Assembly: GCF_036881715.1 (NCBI RefSeq)
Contig: NZ_JBAKBF010000014.1
Location: 62,001 to 126,000 of the forward strand
Direction of reading: 5' to 3'
Length of the DNA stretch: 64,000 nt
Source of the DNA: Pannonibacter anstelovis
GTDB taxonomy: Bacteria > Pseudomonadota > Alphaproteobacteria > Rhizobiales > Stappiaceae
The notes below the pieces were generated by a model. It had not been told where the DNA came from. It worked only from the letters and a program-made list of their open reading frames with translations, and made no database searches. The position numbers and the translations under genes are program-made. Below are positions 24,182 through 32,019 of the stretch, piece by piece (within the stretch, counting starts at the first letter, position 1; every line of letters starts with the position of its first letter).

Positions 24182-25201
24182 ATGCGTGTTTATTACGATC
24201 GCGATGCCGATCTGAACCTCATCAAGTCCAAGAAGGTCGCCATCATCGGTTACGGCTCGCAGGGCCGCGCCCATGCGCTGAACCTCAAGGACAGCGGCTG
24301 CAAGGACATCGTCGTTGCCCTGCGCCCCGGCTCCACCACCGCCAAGAAGGTCGAGGCTGACGGCCTCAAGGTCATGAGCGTGGCAGAAGCTGCTGCCTGG
24401 GCCGACCTGATGATGATGGCCACCCCGGACGAGCTGCAGGCCGACATCTACAAGGACCACATCGAAGCCAACATCCGTGACGGCGCCGCCATTGCCTTCG
24501 CTCACGGCCTCAACGTCCACTTCGGCCTGATCGAGCCGAAGTCCACCGTTGACGTGCTGATGGTCGCTCCGAAGGGCCCCGGCCACACCGTGCGCGGTGA
24601 ATACGAGAAGGGCGGCGGCGTGCCGTGCCTCGTGGCCGTTCACCAGAACGCTTCGGGCAACGCCCTTGACCTCGGCCTGTCCTACGCCTGCGGCGTTGGC
24701 GGCGGCCGTTCGGGCATCATCGAAACCACCTTCAAGGAAGAGTGCGAGACTGACCTGTTCGGCGAGCAGGCCGTTCTGTGCGGCGGCCTCGTCGAGCTGA
24801 TCCGCGCCGGTTTCGAGACCCTCGTGGAAGCTGGCTACGCTCCGGAGATGGCCTATTTCGAGTGCCTGCACGAAGTGAAGCTCATCGTCGACCTCATCTA
24901 TGAGGGCGGCATTGCCAACATGAACTACTCCATCTCCAACACCGCCGAGTGGGGCGAGTATGTCACCGGCCCGCGCATCGTGACGGCCGAGACGAAGGAA
25001 GAGATGAAGCGCGTCCTCAAGGACATCCAGACCGGCAAGTTCACCTCCGACTGGATGCAGGAGTACCGTGCAGGCGCCGCCAAGTTCAAGGCAACCCGCC
25101 GCCTGAACGACTCCCACCAGATCGAGGAAGTCGGCACCAAGCTGCGCGGCATGATGCCGTGGATCGGCAAGAACAAGCTGGTCGACAAGACCCGCAACTG
25201 A
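24182..25201 (+). CDS. ilvC: Ketol-acid reductoisomerase (NADP-dependent)
   Basis: This 339-residue class I enzyme catalyses isomerisation and reduction of acetohydroxy acids, the second step of Val/Leu/Ile synthesis. The NADP fold has VAIIGYGSQGRAHALNLKDSG, with phosphate-binding residues in LRPGSTTAKK. Metal ligands are in TDLFGEQAVLCGG and MAYFECLHEVKLIVDL, with YSISNTAEWGEY nearby. ATG 24182 follows GGAGAAAGGAAG. The last 40 bases of the gene are duplicated just downstream. Codon use is strongly biased, as expected of a highly expressed gene. Confidence 0.97.
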   Translation: MRVYYDRDADLNLIKSKKVAIIGYGSQGRAHALNLKDSGCKDIVVALRPGSTTAKKVEADGLKVMSVAEAAAWADLMMMATPDELQADIYKDHIEANIRDGAAIAFAHGLNVHFGLIEPKSTVDVLMVAPKGPGHTVRGEYEKGGGVPCLVAVHQNASGNALDLGLSYACGVGGGRSGIIETTFKEECETDLFGEQAVLCGGLVELIRAGFETLVEAGYAPEMAYFECLHEVKLIVDLIYEGGIANMNYSISNTAEWGEYVTGPRIVTAETKEEMKRVLKDIQTGKFTSDWMQEYRAGAAKFKATRRLNDSHQIEEVGTKLRGMMPWIGKNKLVDKTRN

Positions 25202-25204
25202 TCC
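25162..25204 (+). repeat. 43-bp direct repeat, copy 1 (3' end of ilvC)
   Basis: The segment from GATCGGCAAG to ACTGATCC spans the last ilvC codons, stop and three more bases. It is repeated exactly at 25256-25298. Confidence 0.95.
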
Positions 25205-25231
25205 GGGCTTGCCGGTCCACGTTTCAAAACT

Positions 25232-25252
25232 GGTGCGGGCATAGCCCGCACC
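25232..25252 (+). terminator. Hairpin after ilvC
   Basis: A perfect 9-bp stem GGTGCGGGC / GCCCGCACC with a 3-base loop, lying between the two 43-bp copies. No T-run follows, so termination here may be inefficient. Confidence 0.6.
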
Positions 25253-25255
25253 GGT

Positions 25256-25298
25256 GATCGGCAAGAACAAGCTGGTCGACAAGACCCGCAACTGATCC
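25256..25298 (+). repeat. 43-bp direct repeat, copy 2 (ilvC tail without the gene)
   Basis: An exact copy of 25162-25204, including the stop codon, 94 bases downstream. It lies outside any gene. Confidence 0.95.
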
Positions 25299-25325
25299 TG
25301 CAGCCAGGCTGTAGCGAACAAAATA

Positions 25326-25352
25326 ATGGGCCCGTGAATGACGGGCCCATTT
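25326..25352 (+). terminator. Hairpin ATGGGCCCGT/ACGGGCCCAT, copy 1 (ilvC side)
   Basis: A perfect 10-bp stem with a 5-base loop, followed by TT. It is nearly identical to the hairpin at 25497-25523. Likely the true ilvC terminator. Confidence 0.75.
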
Positions 25353-25383
25353 CAGACTGCTGACAAACCTTCGACCTCTCCAT

Positions 25384-25460
25384 CGTCATCCTCGGCCTTG
25401 TGCCGAGGATCTAACCAAATCAATGACTTGCAGATGGTCGGGACAAGCCCGACCATGACG
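25384..25460. repeat. REP-like palindromic element
   Basis: The outer arms are CGTCAT (25384-25389) and ATGACG (25455-25460). Two inner hairpins are CCTCGGC/GCCGAGG (25390-25408) and ATGGTCGGG/CCCGACCAT (25434-25456). This double-hairpin layout fits dispersed extragenic palindromic repeats. It lies between the two copies of the GGGCCC hairpin. Confidence 0.7.
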
Positions 25461-25496
25461 AAAGAGAAGAAGCTCTGGCTTTGTCAACGACCTGTA

Positions 25497-25523
25497 ATGG
25501 GCCCGTCATTGACGGGCCCATTT
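25497..25523 (-). terminator. Hairpin ATGGGCCCGT/ACGGGCCCAT, copy 2 (carboxypeptidase side)
   Basis: The same 10-bp stem as at 25326 with a different loop. It ends the convergent carboxypeptidase gene about 30 bases after its stop. Both sides are flanked by short A/T tracts, so it may act in both directions. Confidence 0.75.
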
Positions 25524-25554
25524 GCTTTGCAGGCGTCAAGGCCAGCGGCTGGGA

Positions 25555-26520
25555 TCAGTTCATCAGGCTTGCACTGGCAGATGCGAAATACCGCTCGAAC
25601 AGGGCGGTCACTTCCCTGTCGCGGGCTGCTTCCGTAGCCCCGCCCATGACGACGACCATCAGCTGGCGGCCGTTGCGGCGCCCGGTGGCGACAAGATTGT
25701 AACCGGCCATGTCGATGTGCCCGGTCTTCAGGCCATCAACGCCCGGAACCTTGCCGAGCAGCTTGTTGGTTGCCTCGATCGTTCGCCCGCGGAACTGGAA
25801 CGACGGCGCGCTGAAATAGTGCATGTGCTGCGGGAAGCGGCGGCGCAGGGCCTGCCCCAGCGTTGCCATGTCACGCGCCGTGGTCACCTGCCGGGTGTCG
25901 GGCAAGCCGGAAGCATTGACGAAGCGCGTGCGGGTCATCCCGAGCTGCAGTGCCTTGCGGGTCATCTCTGCGGCAAAAGCATCCTCGGTGCCAGCAAGCT
26001 GTTCGGCAACCGCGACTGCCATGTCATTGGCCGAGCGGATCGCCAGCGCCTGAACTGCTTCCTCCACCCGCAGCGAGCCGCCGGCGCCGACGCCCAGCTT
26101 GGCGGGTGGACGGGAAGCTGCACGGGCTGACACGGGAAGCTGGCTGTCGAGGGAGATCTCGCCCCGGTCGATCGCCTCGAACAAAAGATACAGCGTCATC
26201 ATCTTCGTCAGCGAGGCCGGATAACGCGGCGCATCGGCGTTGAAGCTGTCCAGCTCCTGCCCTGTCGCCATATCGACCACCAGCACCGACTTGCCGCGCA
26301 CTTCGGCCTTGGCAGGCGCCAGTGACACCGCCAGCGGCGCAGGATCTGCCGTGGCCTGAACCGCAGGCACGGCGGCAACAGCGGCCATAGCGGGCGGGCG
26401 CGAGGCCTGCTGCGCGCTCTGGCAGGCGGCCAGCGTCAGGATGGCAAGACCGGCCAGACCGGCGCGCAAAACGCGCAAGGAGGCCGTCGAACGGGAAACG
26501 GATGCAGTCACGCCGGGCAC
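25555..26520 (-). CDS. D-alanyl-D-alanine carboxypeptidase (S11 family), predicted lipoprotein
   Basis: This 321-residue low-molecular-weight penicillin-binding protein trims the terminal D-Ala of peptidoglycan side chains in the periplasm. The catalytic triads are PASLTKMMT (SxxK, near residue 103), RSANDM (SxN) and GLKTGHI (KTG), all intact. The N-terminus ends in LAILTLAACQS, a lipobox, so membrane anchoring is predicted. An Ala/Pro-rich linker precedes the enzyme domain. Compared with DacA/DacC it lacks the long C-terminal beta domain. ATG 26520 has no close competitor. Confidence 0.92.
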   Translation of the reverse strand: MPGVTASVSRSTASLRVLRAGLAGLAILTLAACQSAQQASRPPAMAAVAAVPAVQATADPAPLAVSLAPAKAEVRGKSVLVVDMATGQELDSFNADAPRYPASLTKMMTLYLLFEAIDRGEISLDSQLPVSARAASRPPAKLGVGAGGSLRVEEAVQALAIRSANDMAVAVAEQLAGTEDAFAAEMTRKALQLGMTRTRFVNASGLPDTRQVTTARDMATLGQALRRRFPQHMHYFSAPSFQFRGRTIEATNKLLGKVPGVDGLKTGHIDMAGYNLVATGRRNGRQLMVVVMGGATEAARDREVTALFERYFASASASLMN

Positions 26521-26541
26521 TCTCTCACCTTGTCAGCCGGA

Positions 26542-27303
26542 TCATGACTTGAGGCGATAGCCTGTCCTGAAGATCCACGCAATCACTCCAAGGCAGAGCA
26601 CAAGGAACAAAAGCGTCATCGCCAGCGACAGTTCCACACCCACATCCGCCTGTCCGTAGAAGCTCCATCGGAAGCCGGAGATGAGATAGACGACCGGATT
26701 GAACATGGTCACCGTCTGCCAGAACTCGGGCAGCATGCGGATCGAGTAAAAGCTGCCGCCGAGGAAGGCGAGCGGAGTGACGATCAGCAGCGGCACGAAC
26801 TGCAGCTGCTCGAAATTGCGCGCCCAGATGCCGATGATGAAGCCGAGCAGCGCGAAAGTGACGGATGTCAGCACGAAAAACAGCGCCATCCAGAAGGGAT
26901 GCTGGATGTGCATATCAACGAAAAGGCTGGCCGTGATGAGGATGATCGCCCCCACCAGCATGGCCTTGGTCGCCGCCGCCCCAACATAGCCGATGACAAT
27001 CTCCAGATAGGAGACCGGTGCCGACAGTACCTCGAACACCGTGCCGGTGAAGCGCGGGAAGAAGATGCCGAAGGAGGCGTTGGAAATGCTCTGCGTCAGC
27101 AGCGAAAGCATCGTCAGCCCCGGCACGATGAAGGCGCCGTAGCTGATGCCATCCACCTCCTGAATGCGCGAGCCGATGGCAGCGCCGAAGACGACGAAAT
27201 AGAGCGAGGTGGAGATCACCGGCGAGACGATGCTCTGGAAGAGTGTCCGCAGGGTGCGGGCCATCTCGAACATGTAGATGGCCTGGATGGCACGAAGGTT
27301 CAT
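26542..27303 (-). CDS. ABC-2 type transporter permease
   Basis: This 253-residue inner-membrane permease has about six hydrophobic segments (for example AMLVGAIILITASLF, FFVLTSVTFALLGFIIGIW, PLLIVTPLAFLGGSFYSI, MTLLFLVLCLGVIAWIF). It begins MNLRAIQAIYMFEMARTLRT and has the conserved GSFYSIRMLPEFWQ and FNPVVYLISGFRWSFYG segments of NodJ/DrrB-type exporters. It overlaps the ATPase gene by four bases (ATGA), so the two form an export complex. The substrate is unknown. Confidence 0.9.
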   Translation of the reverse strand: MNLRAIQAIYMFEMARTLRTLFQSIVSPVISTSLYFVVFGAAIGSRIQEVDGISYGAFIVPGLTMLSLLTQSISNASFGIFFPRFTGTVFEVLSAPVSYLEIVIGYVGAAATKAMLVGAIILITASLFVDMHIQHPFWMALFFVLTSVTFALLGFIIGIWARNFEQLQFVPLLIVTPLAFLGGSFYSIRMLPEFWQTVTMFNPVVYLISGFRWSFYGQADVGVELSLAMTLLFLVLCLGVIAWIFRTGYRLKS

Positions 27304-28226
27304 TGGGACTGCCTCACCAGATTGACGAAGATCTTTTCAAGCGAATCCTGCCGGGTCTGCAGGTCGCGAAAGGCGATACCGGCCTCCCGCAGGTCATTCA
27401 TGAGGCTGGTGATGCCGGTCCGCTCACCCTGGGTGTCGTAGGTGTAGACCAGCTCCCTGCCCTCATCCTCCAGCGCCAGATCATGGGCAGAGAGGCTCTC
27501 CGGGACCGTTGCCAGCGGCTCGTTCAGCTGCAGGCTCAGCTGCTTCTTGCCAAGCTTGCTCATCAGGGCACTCTTTTCTTCCACGAGAATGATCTCGCCC
27601 TTGTTGATCACGCCCACCCGGTCGGCCATTTCCTCGGCCTCCTCGATGTAATGGGTGGTGAGGATGATGGTGACGCCGGACTCCTTCAGCCGGCGCACCA
27701 CCTGCCACATGTCGCGGCGCAACTCCACGTCCACGCCGGCCGTCGGCTCGTCGAGGAACAGCACCTGCGGCTCATGCGCCAGTGCCTTGGCAATCAGCAC
27801 ACGCCGCTTCATGCCGCCCGAAAGCGTCATGATGCGGGAATCCTTCTTGTCCCACAGGGACAGGTCTTTCAGGATCTTCTCGATATGGCCCGGGTTCTTC
27901 GGCAGGCCGAAGAGCCCCCGGCTGAAGCTGACCGTCGCCCAGACCGTCTCGAAGGACTCGGTCGTCAGCTCCTGCGGCACCAGCCCGACCAGACGGCGGG
28001 CGGCGCGGAAGTCGGTCACCGTATCATGCCCATTGACCAGAACACGGCCTGAGGAGGCGCGCACAAGGCCGCAGATGATGGAGATCAGCGTTGTCTTGCC
28101 GGCCCCGTTGGGTCCAAGCAGGGCAAAAAGCTCTCCCTTTCCGATGGACAGATCCACAGACTTCAGCGCCTGAAAGCCGCTGTCATAGACCTTGGAAAGG
28201 GCTTCAATAGAAATGGCCGGTTGCAT
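27300..28226 (-). CDS. ABC transporter ATP-binding protein (exporter type)
   Basis: This 308-residue ATPase is the partner of the downstream permease. It has Walker A GPNGAGKTTLI, signature LSGGMKRRVLIAKAL, Walker B VLFLDEPTAGVD and the H-loop ILTTHYIEEAEEM, followed by a ~90-residue C-terminal extension typical of DrrA/NodI-type exporters. ATG 28226 (MQPAISIEALSKVYDSG) is chosen as the family start; an in-frame codon at 28289 has no ribosome-binding site, and the site before 28226 is also weak. Divergent from the pirin gene. The exported compound cannot be inferred. Confidence 0.9.
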   Translation of the reverse strand: MQPAISIEALSKVYDSGFQALKSVDLSIGKGELFALLGPNGAGKTTLISIICGLVRASSGRVLVNGHDTVTDFRAARRLVGLVPQELTTESFETVWATVSFSRGLFGLPKNPGHIEKILKDLSLWDKKDSRIMTLSGGMKRRVLIAKALAHEPQVLFLDEPTAGVDVELRRDMWQVVRRLKESGVTIILTTHYIEEAEEMADRVGVINKGEIILVEEKSALMSKLGKKQLSLQLNEPLATVPESLSAHDLALEDEGRELVYTYDTQGERTGITSLMNDLREAGIAFRDLQTRQDSLEKIFVNLVRQSQ

Positions 28227-28442
28227 GGCGGGGTCCGTGCAGGAGGAAATGACTGTGGCGGGATGACGCAGGATATGTGCACTTTGCACTCCTGTTTAAA
28301 CCCCTTTGCCGCAATTTGCAGCACTTCACCGTTCACAGCGCCGTTCACGCAGGCTGAACACTGTGTATGAGCGCGCGCTCTTGGCCCCTGCCGCGACGGG
28401 GCCTATCTTCAGGGTAACTTCAAAAGATACCCGGAGGCTGCC

Positions 28443-29348
28443 ATGTCCATCCGTCCCGTCCGCCAGATTTCTGGCACCACCCCTGCTCTGGAAGGCGCAG
28501 GCGTTCATCTGCACCGTGTGTTCGGCTTTCAGGACCCGGAGCTGACCGATCCGTTCCTGATGATGGACGACTTCCGCAATGAAAACCCGCGCGATTACCT
28601 TGCCGGCTTCCCTTGGCATCCGCACCGCGGCATCGAGACCATCACCTATGTGCTGGCCGGAACCGTTGACCATGGCGACAGCCTTGGCAACACTGGCACG
28701 CTGGGGGCTGGCGATGTGCAGTGGATGACCGCCGGGCGCGGCATCATGCATCAGGAAATGCCGAAAGGCGACGCCAAGGGCCGCATGCACGGCTTTCAGC
28801 TCTGGGCTAACCTGCCGTCGAACCTGAAAATGACCGCGCCGCGTTATCAGGACGTCGAATCCAAGGACATCCCCGTCATTCAGGATGACGACGGCACCAT
28901 CGTGCGTGTTGTCTGTGGCGAGTTCTGGGGCAAGCGGGGACCTGTGGATGGCATCGCCGCCGACCCGCAGTATCTCGACATCACCATTCCGCCGGGCCGC
29001 GCCAAGCGCCTGCCAGTCGACACCCGCCGTCAGGCCTTCGCCTACATCTTTGAAGGTGCAGGCCGCTTTGCCGATGCTTCAAAGCCCTTCGGCGTGCTGA
29101 CGGAGAAGGAACTCGACAACGAGGAAATCTACATCCGTGATGAAACCGGCAACCGCACGCTGGTGATCTTCGGGGCGGGTGACGAGGTGGTGGTGCAGGC
29201 TGGCGAGGAAGGCATGCGTTTCCTGCTCGTCTCCGGCGCCCCGATCCGCGAGCCGATCGCCTGGCACGGCCCCATCGTCATGAACACCCGCGAGGAGCTG
29301 ATCCAGGCGGTGACGGAACTGCGCAACGGCACGTTCATTAAGCCATAA
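28443..29348 (+). CDS. Pirin-family cupin protein
   Basis: This 301-residue bicupin of the pirin family (YhaK/YhhW-like) includes metal-dependent quercetin dioxygenases and redox-responsive regulators. The N-terminal cupin carries the metal ligands in GFPWHPHRGIETITYVLAG and GRGIMHQEM. The C-terminal cupin (~180-285) has RQAFAYIFEGAG and VIFGAGDEVVVQ. ATG 28443 has CCCGGAGG upstream. The physiological substrate is unknown. A T-tailed terminator follows at 29418. Confidence 0.92.
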   Translation: MSIRPVRQISGTTPALEGAGVHLHRVFGFQDPELTDPFLMMDDFRNENPRDYLAGFPWHPHRGIETITYVLAGTVDHGDSLGNTGTLGAGDVQWMTAGRGIMHQEMPKGDAKGRMHGFQLWANLPSNLKMTAPRYQDVESKDIPVIQDDDGTIVRVVCGEFWGKRGPVDGIAADPQYLDITIPPGRAKRLPVDTRRQAFAYIFEGAGRFADASKPFGVLTEKELDNEEIYIRDETGNRTLVIFGAGDEVVVQAGEEGMRFLLVSGAPIREPIAWHGPIVMNTREELIQAVTELRNGTFIKP

Positions 29349-29417
29349 GAGAGGGCATCAAGCCGTAACAGCAGGCATCAGACATGAGAGACTGGGTCCT
29401 GCACTTGCAGGACGTAA

Positions 29418-29450
29418 GAGGGCACGCTAGCCATAGTGTGCCCTCTTTTT
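29418..29450 (+). terminator. Intrinsic terminator of the pirin gene
   Basis: GAGGGCAC (29418-29425) pairs with GTGCCCTC (29438-29445) and is followed by TTTTT. It lies ahead of the GTG start chosen for the next gene, so longer upstream starts for that gene are unlikely. Confidence 0.9.
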
Positions 29451-29473
29451 GTTTTCATTCGTGGATTTTCCCA

Positions 29474-30637
29474 GTGCTTCCAAGCCTCAGCCTGCGCCGC
29501 GCCCGTTTGTCCGATGCTCCGGAAATGACGCAGATCCTGCACCGGGCCAAGGCCTCCTGGGGCTATCCGGCGGCGGTAATGGATGCCTTCCGTGCCGAGC
29601 AGCGCATCTCCCCGGCCACCATCACCTCGCAGCTTCTGATCGTTGCAGAGCGCGAGGGGCGCATGGCTGCCTTTGCCGGCGGGGAAATGCGGCAGGACCA
29701 CTTCTATCTCGGCTTCCTGTTCGTTGCGCCGGAGCATCAGGGACAGGGCCTTGGCCGCCTGCTGCTCTCGGCCATCGAGGACCTGTCCCGCGATCAGGAA
29801 ATTTACCGCATCCTGCTTGAAAGCGATCCGCATGCCGCGCCCTTCTATCGTCATCTGGGCTACCGGACCTTGAGCGAGCGCCCCTCCACCATGGCCCCGG
29901 ACCAGCCCATTCCGATGATGGAGCACACTTTCGAGCCGCAGTTCCTGCCGCTGACCAGCATCGCCATGCATATGTCGCGCTCTCAAGGCTGGTCATTCGA
30001 AGCGCGCGAGGCCAAAGCCATCGCCGCGCACTGGCAGGAACTGACGAGTGCTAACCCGAACCTTTGGAACGGACGCAAGCTGCATACGCTGCAGGTGAAG
30101 CATGACAAGGGCCACCTCACCGCCCGCTGCGCAGAGGTGAATTACGCCTCCTTTCTGGCCTGGCGCGACTGGGGCGCACCGGACCGGGCAGCCTACAACC
30201 TGTTCGGCTCTGCTATCGTACGCAGCAGTGACGGCGCACTGCTCTACGGGATCATGGGCCCAAAGACCGCCAATCACGGCGCCTGCTATCCGCCTGCCGG
30301 CAATCTCGATCTAAGCGACCTCAGGCCTGACGGCAGTGTCGATGTGGAAGGCTCCATTGCCCGCGAATTGCTGGAAGAGACCGGTCTGGATATCAACACG
30401 GCCCGGAAAGGCACCCTCTTTGCCCTGTTCGACGGCCAGCGCATCTGCATCGGGCAGGAGCTGACCTTCGATGCAGCGGCTGAGGAGCTGCGCACGCGGA
30501 TGCTTGCACATGCTGCCACAGATCCCGAAGAAGAGCTGGAGGATATCGTGATCCTGCGCCAAGCGGAGGATCTGAAGGCATACCGCTCACCGGGCTATGC
30601 CAAAGCCATTGCACGCAGCCTTCTGCCCAAATCGTGA
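29474..30637 (+). CDS. GNAT acetyltransferase - Nudix-like fusion protein
   Basis: This ~387-residue protein has an N-terminal GNAT domain (residues ~5-145; acetyl-CoA loop VAPEHQGQGLGRLLL) and a C-terminal Nudix-like domain (~230-380). The Nudix box is degenerate: VDVEGSIARELLEETGLDI keeps the RELLEETGL core, but the preceding Glu spacing is short. GTG 29474 is used because the in-frame start at 29384 would read through the pirin terminator; its ribosome-binding site is weak. Substrates are unknown. The fusion suggests one pathway that needs both acetyl transfer and hydrolysis, or a regulatory GNAT partner. Confidence 0.72.
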   Translation: MLPSLSLRRARLSDAPEMTQILHRAKASWGYPAAVMDAFRAEQRISPATITSQLLIVAEREGRMAAFAGGEMRQDHFYLGFLFVAPEHQGQGLGRLLLSAIEDLSRDQEIYRILLESDPHAAPFYRHLGYRTLSERPSTMAPDQPIPMMEHTFEPQFLPLTSIAMHMSRSQGWSFEAREAKAIAAHWQELTSANPNLWNGRKLHTLQVKHDKGHLTARCAEVNYASFLAWRDWGAPDRAAYNLFGSAIVRSSDGALLYGIMGPKTANHGACYPPAGNLDLSDLRPDGSVDVEGSIARELLEETGLDINTARKGTLFALFDGQRICIGQELTFDAAAEELRTRMLAHAATDPEEELEDIVILRQAEDLKAYRSPGYAKAIARSLLPKS

Positions 30638-30663
30638 ATCACCCGTTCACCAAAGATAAAAAA

Positions 30664-30704
30664 GCCGGACTGGCGAAGCTGCGGAAACCATGCAAAAGTC
30701 CGGC
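30664..30704. repeat. 8-bp inverted repeat upstream of the PhzF gene
   Basis: GCCGGACT (30664-30671) and AGTCCGGC (30697-30704) are perfect complements with 25 bases between. A 5' A-run is present but no downstream T-run, so its role is unclear. Confidence 0.4.
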
Positions 30705-30757
30705 CTCGTCTTGAACCGGCCTCTGCCCGCCGGGGAAACTTGCAGGAGACATTGCTG

Positions 30758-31669
30758 ATGGGACGCCGTTACGCTGTGCTTGATGTGTTCACGAACAAGG
30801 CGCTGGCCGGAAATCCTCTGGCCGTGGTTCTGGACTCCGAGGGCCTCGAAACCGCGCAGATGCAGGTGATTGCCCGCGAATTCAACCTGTCCGAAACCGT
30901 CTTCGTTTTTCCGCCGGAAAATCCCGGCCAGTCCGCCTCCATCCGCATCTTCACCCCCGAAGCCGAACTTCCCTTTGCCGGGCATCCGACGGTCGGCACA
31001 GCTGTTCTTCTTGCCATCGAGCGTTTCGGCGAGGTGAAGGGCGAGCAGGATGCGGTGGTGGTGCTGAAGGAAAAGATCGGCACGGTGCGCTGCGCTGTCA
31101 TCCTGCGCGAGAATGCGGCCGCCTTTGCCGAATTCGACGTGCCCAAGCTGCCGGAACCGGCCGGCCCGACCGTCAATCCGGAACTGATCGCCGCTGCCCT
31201 GTCGCTGGACGTATCCGAGATCGGCTTCGAGAATCACACCCCGAGCCGCTTCAAGGTGGGCCCTGCCTACACCTATGTGCCGGTACGCGACCTGGAAGCC
31301 CTCGCCCGTGCCAAGCCGGACCAGAGCCGCTGGACCGCCGCCTTCGGCCATGATGACCACAACAACGCCTATGTCTACTGCCGGGAAACGCGTTCGAACG
31401 AGAGCGCCTTCCACGCCCGCATGTTCGCACCAGGCATGGGCGTGCCGGAAGATCCTGCAACCGGGTCGGCGGCTGCCGCCTTTGCCGGGGTGGTACAGTT
31501 CTACGACGCGCTTCCCAACGGCACCCACTTCATCCGCATCGAGCAGGGTTTCTTCATGGGACGCCCGTCGCTGATCGATCTGGAGATCGACATTGCCGCC
31601 CGCAAGCTCCATGCCGTTCGCATCGGCGGGCAGGCCGTTCTGGTTGCAAGGGGCGAGCTTTTCGTTTGA
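30758..31669 (+). CDS. PhzF-family isomerase/epimerase-like protein
   Basis: This 303-residue protein belongs to the PhzF family (diaminopimelate-epimerase fold). The conserved catalytic Glu is in FNLSETVFVFPPE; GNPLAVVLDSEGL, PFAGHPTVGTAVLL and VPEDPATGSAAAAFAG are the other hallmarks. ATG 30758 (MGRRYAVLDVFTNKALAGNP) is the family start, with AGGAG 9 bases upstream; a TTG at 30740 would add six residues. There is no phenazine cluster nearby, so this is one of the many family members with unknown substrate. Monocistronic. Confidence 0.88.
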   Translation: MGRRYAVLDVFTNKALAGNPLAVVLDSEGLETAQMQVIAREFNLSETVFVFPPENPGQSASIRIFTPEAELPFAGHPTVGTAVLLAIERFGEVKGEQDAVVVLKEKIGTVRCAVILRENAAAFAEFDVPKLPEPAGPTVNPELIAAALSLDVSEIGFENHTPSRFKVGPAYTYVPVRDLEALARAKPDQSRWTAAFGHDDHNNAYVYCRETRSNESAFHARMFAPGMGVPEDPATGSAAAAFAGVVQFYDALPNGTHFIRIEQGFFMGRPSLIDLEIDIAARKLHAVRIGGQAVLVARGELFV

Positions 31670-31769
31670 GGGGAACTCCCCTCTTGCGTGAGGCGGCCCC
31701 ATCCGCTACACAATTTTCCACTTAACGCATGTCCGGCGCCCTGCCGGCTCGGGAAAGGCCCTGAATTTC

Positions 31770-31880
31770 ATGATCGCCATTTGCGACATGACTGGCTCCA
31801 AGACCACCGCGCTTCTGCGTGGCGGCCTTTCCGCGCGCGCCCTTCTGCTTGGCAAGCTGCTTCTGCTTAGATGCCCCTGA
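31770..31880 (+). CDS. Leu-rich leader peptide upstream of leuA
   Basis: This 36-codon frame starts MIAICDMTGSKTTALL and ends ARALLLGKLLLLRCP. It has ten Leu codons in its last 22 residues, including runs of three and four. Leu-rich leader peptides before leuA are a known attenuation device in which ribosomes stall when Leu-tRNA is scarce. It ends 139 bases before leuA. The ribosome-binding site before the first ATG is weak and an inner ATG (31788) is in frame. CCCCTGAG/CTCAGGGG (31874-31917) folds around the stop, and CTCCCG/CGGGAG (31948-31997) follows; neither has a T-run, so the exact mechanism is open. Confidence 0.72.
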   Translation: MIAICDMTGSKTTALLRGGLSARALLLGKLLLLRCP

Positions 31881-32019
31881 GCGTCGGCTGCCCCATGCGC
31901 GGGCGGGCTCTCAGGGGATAGCGAACTCACCCGATTACGTCTGATCGCTCCCGTCCGAGACCCCGCTACCAAGGGTATGACATCAGGGCTGGCGGGAGAC
32001 ACCAAGGGAAGGAACACCC

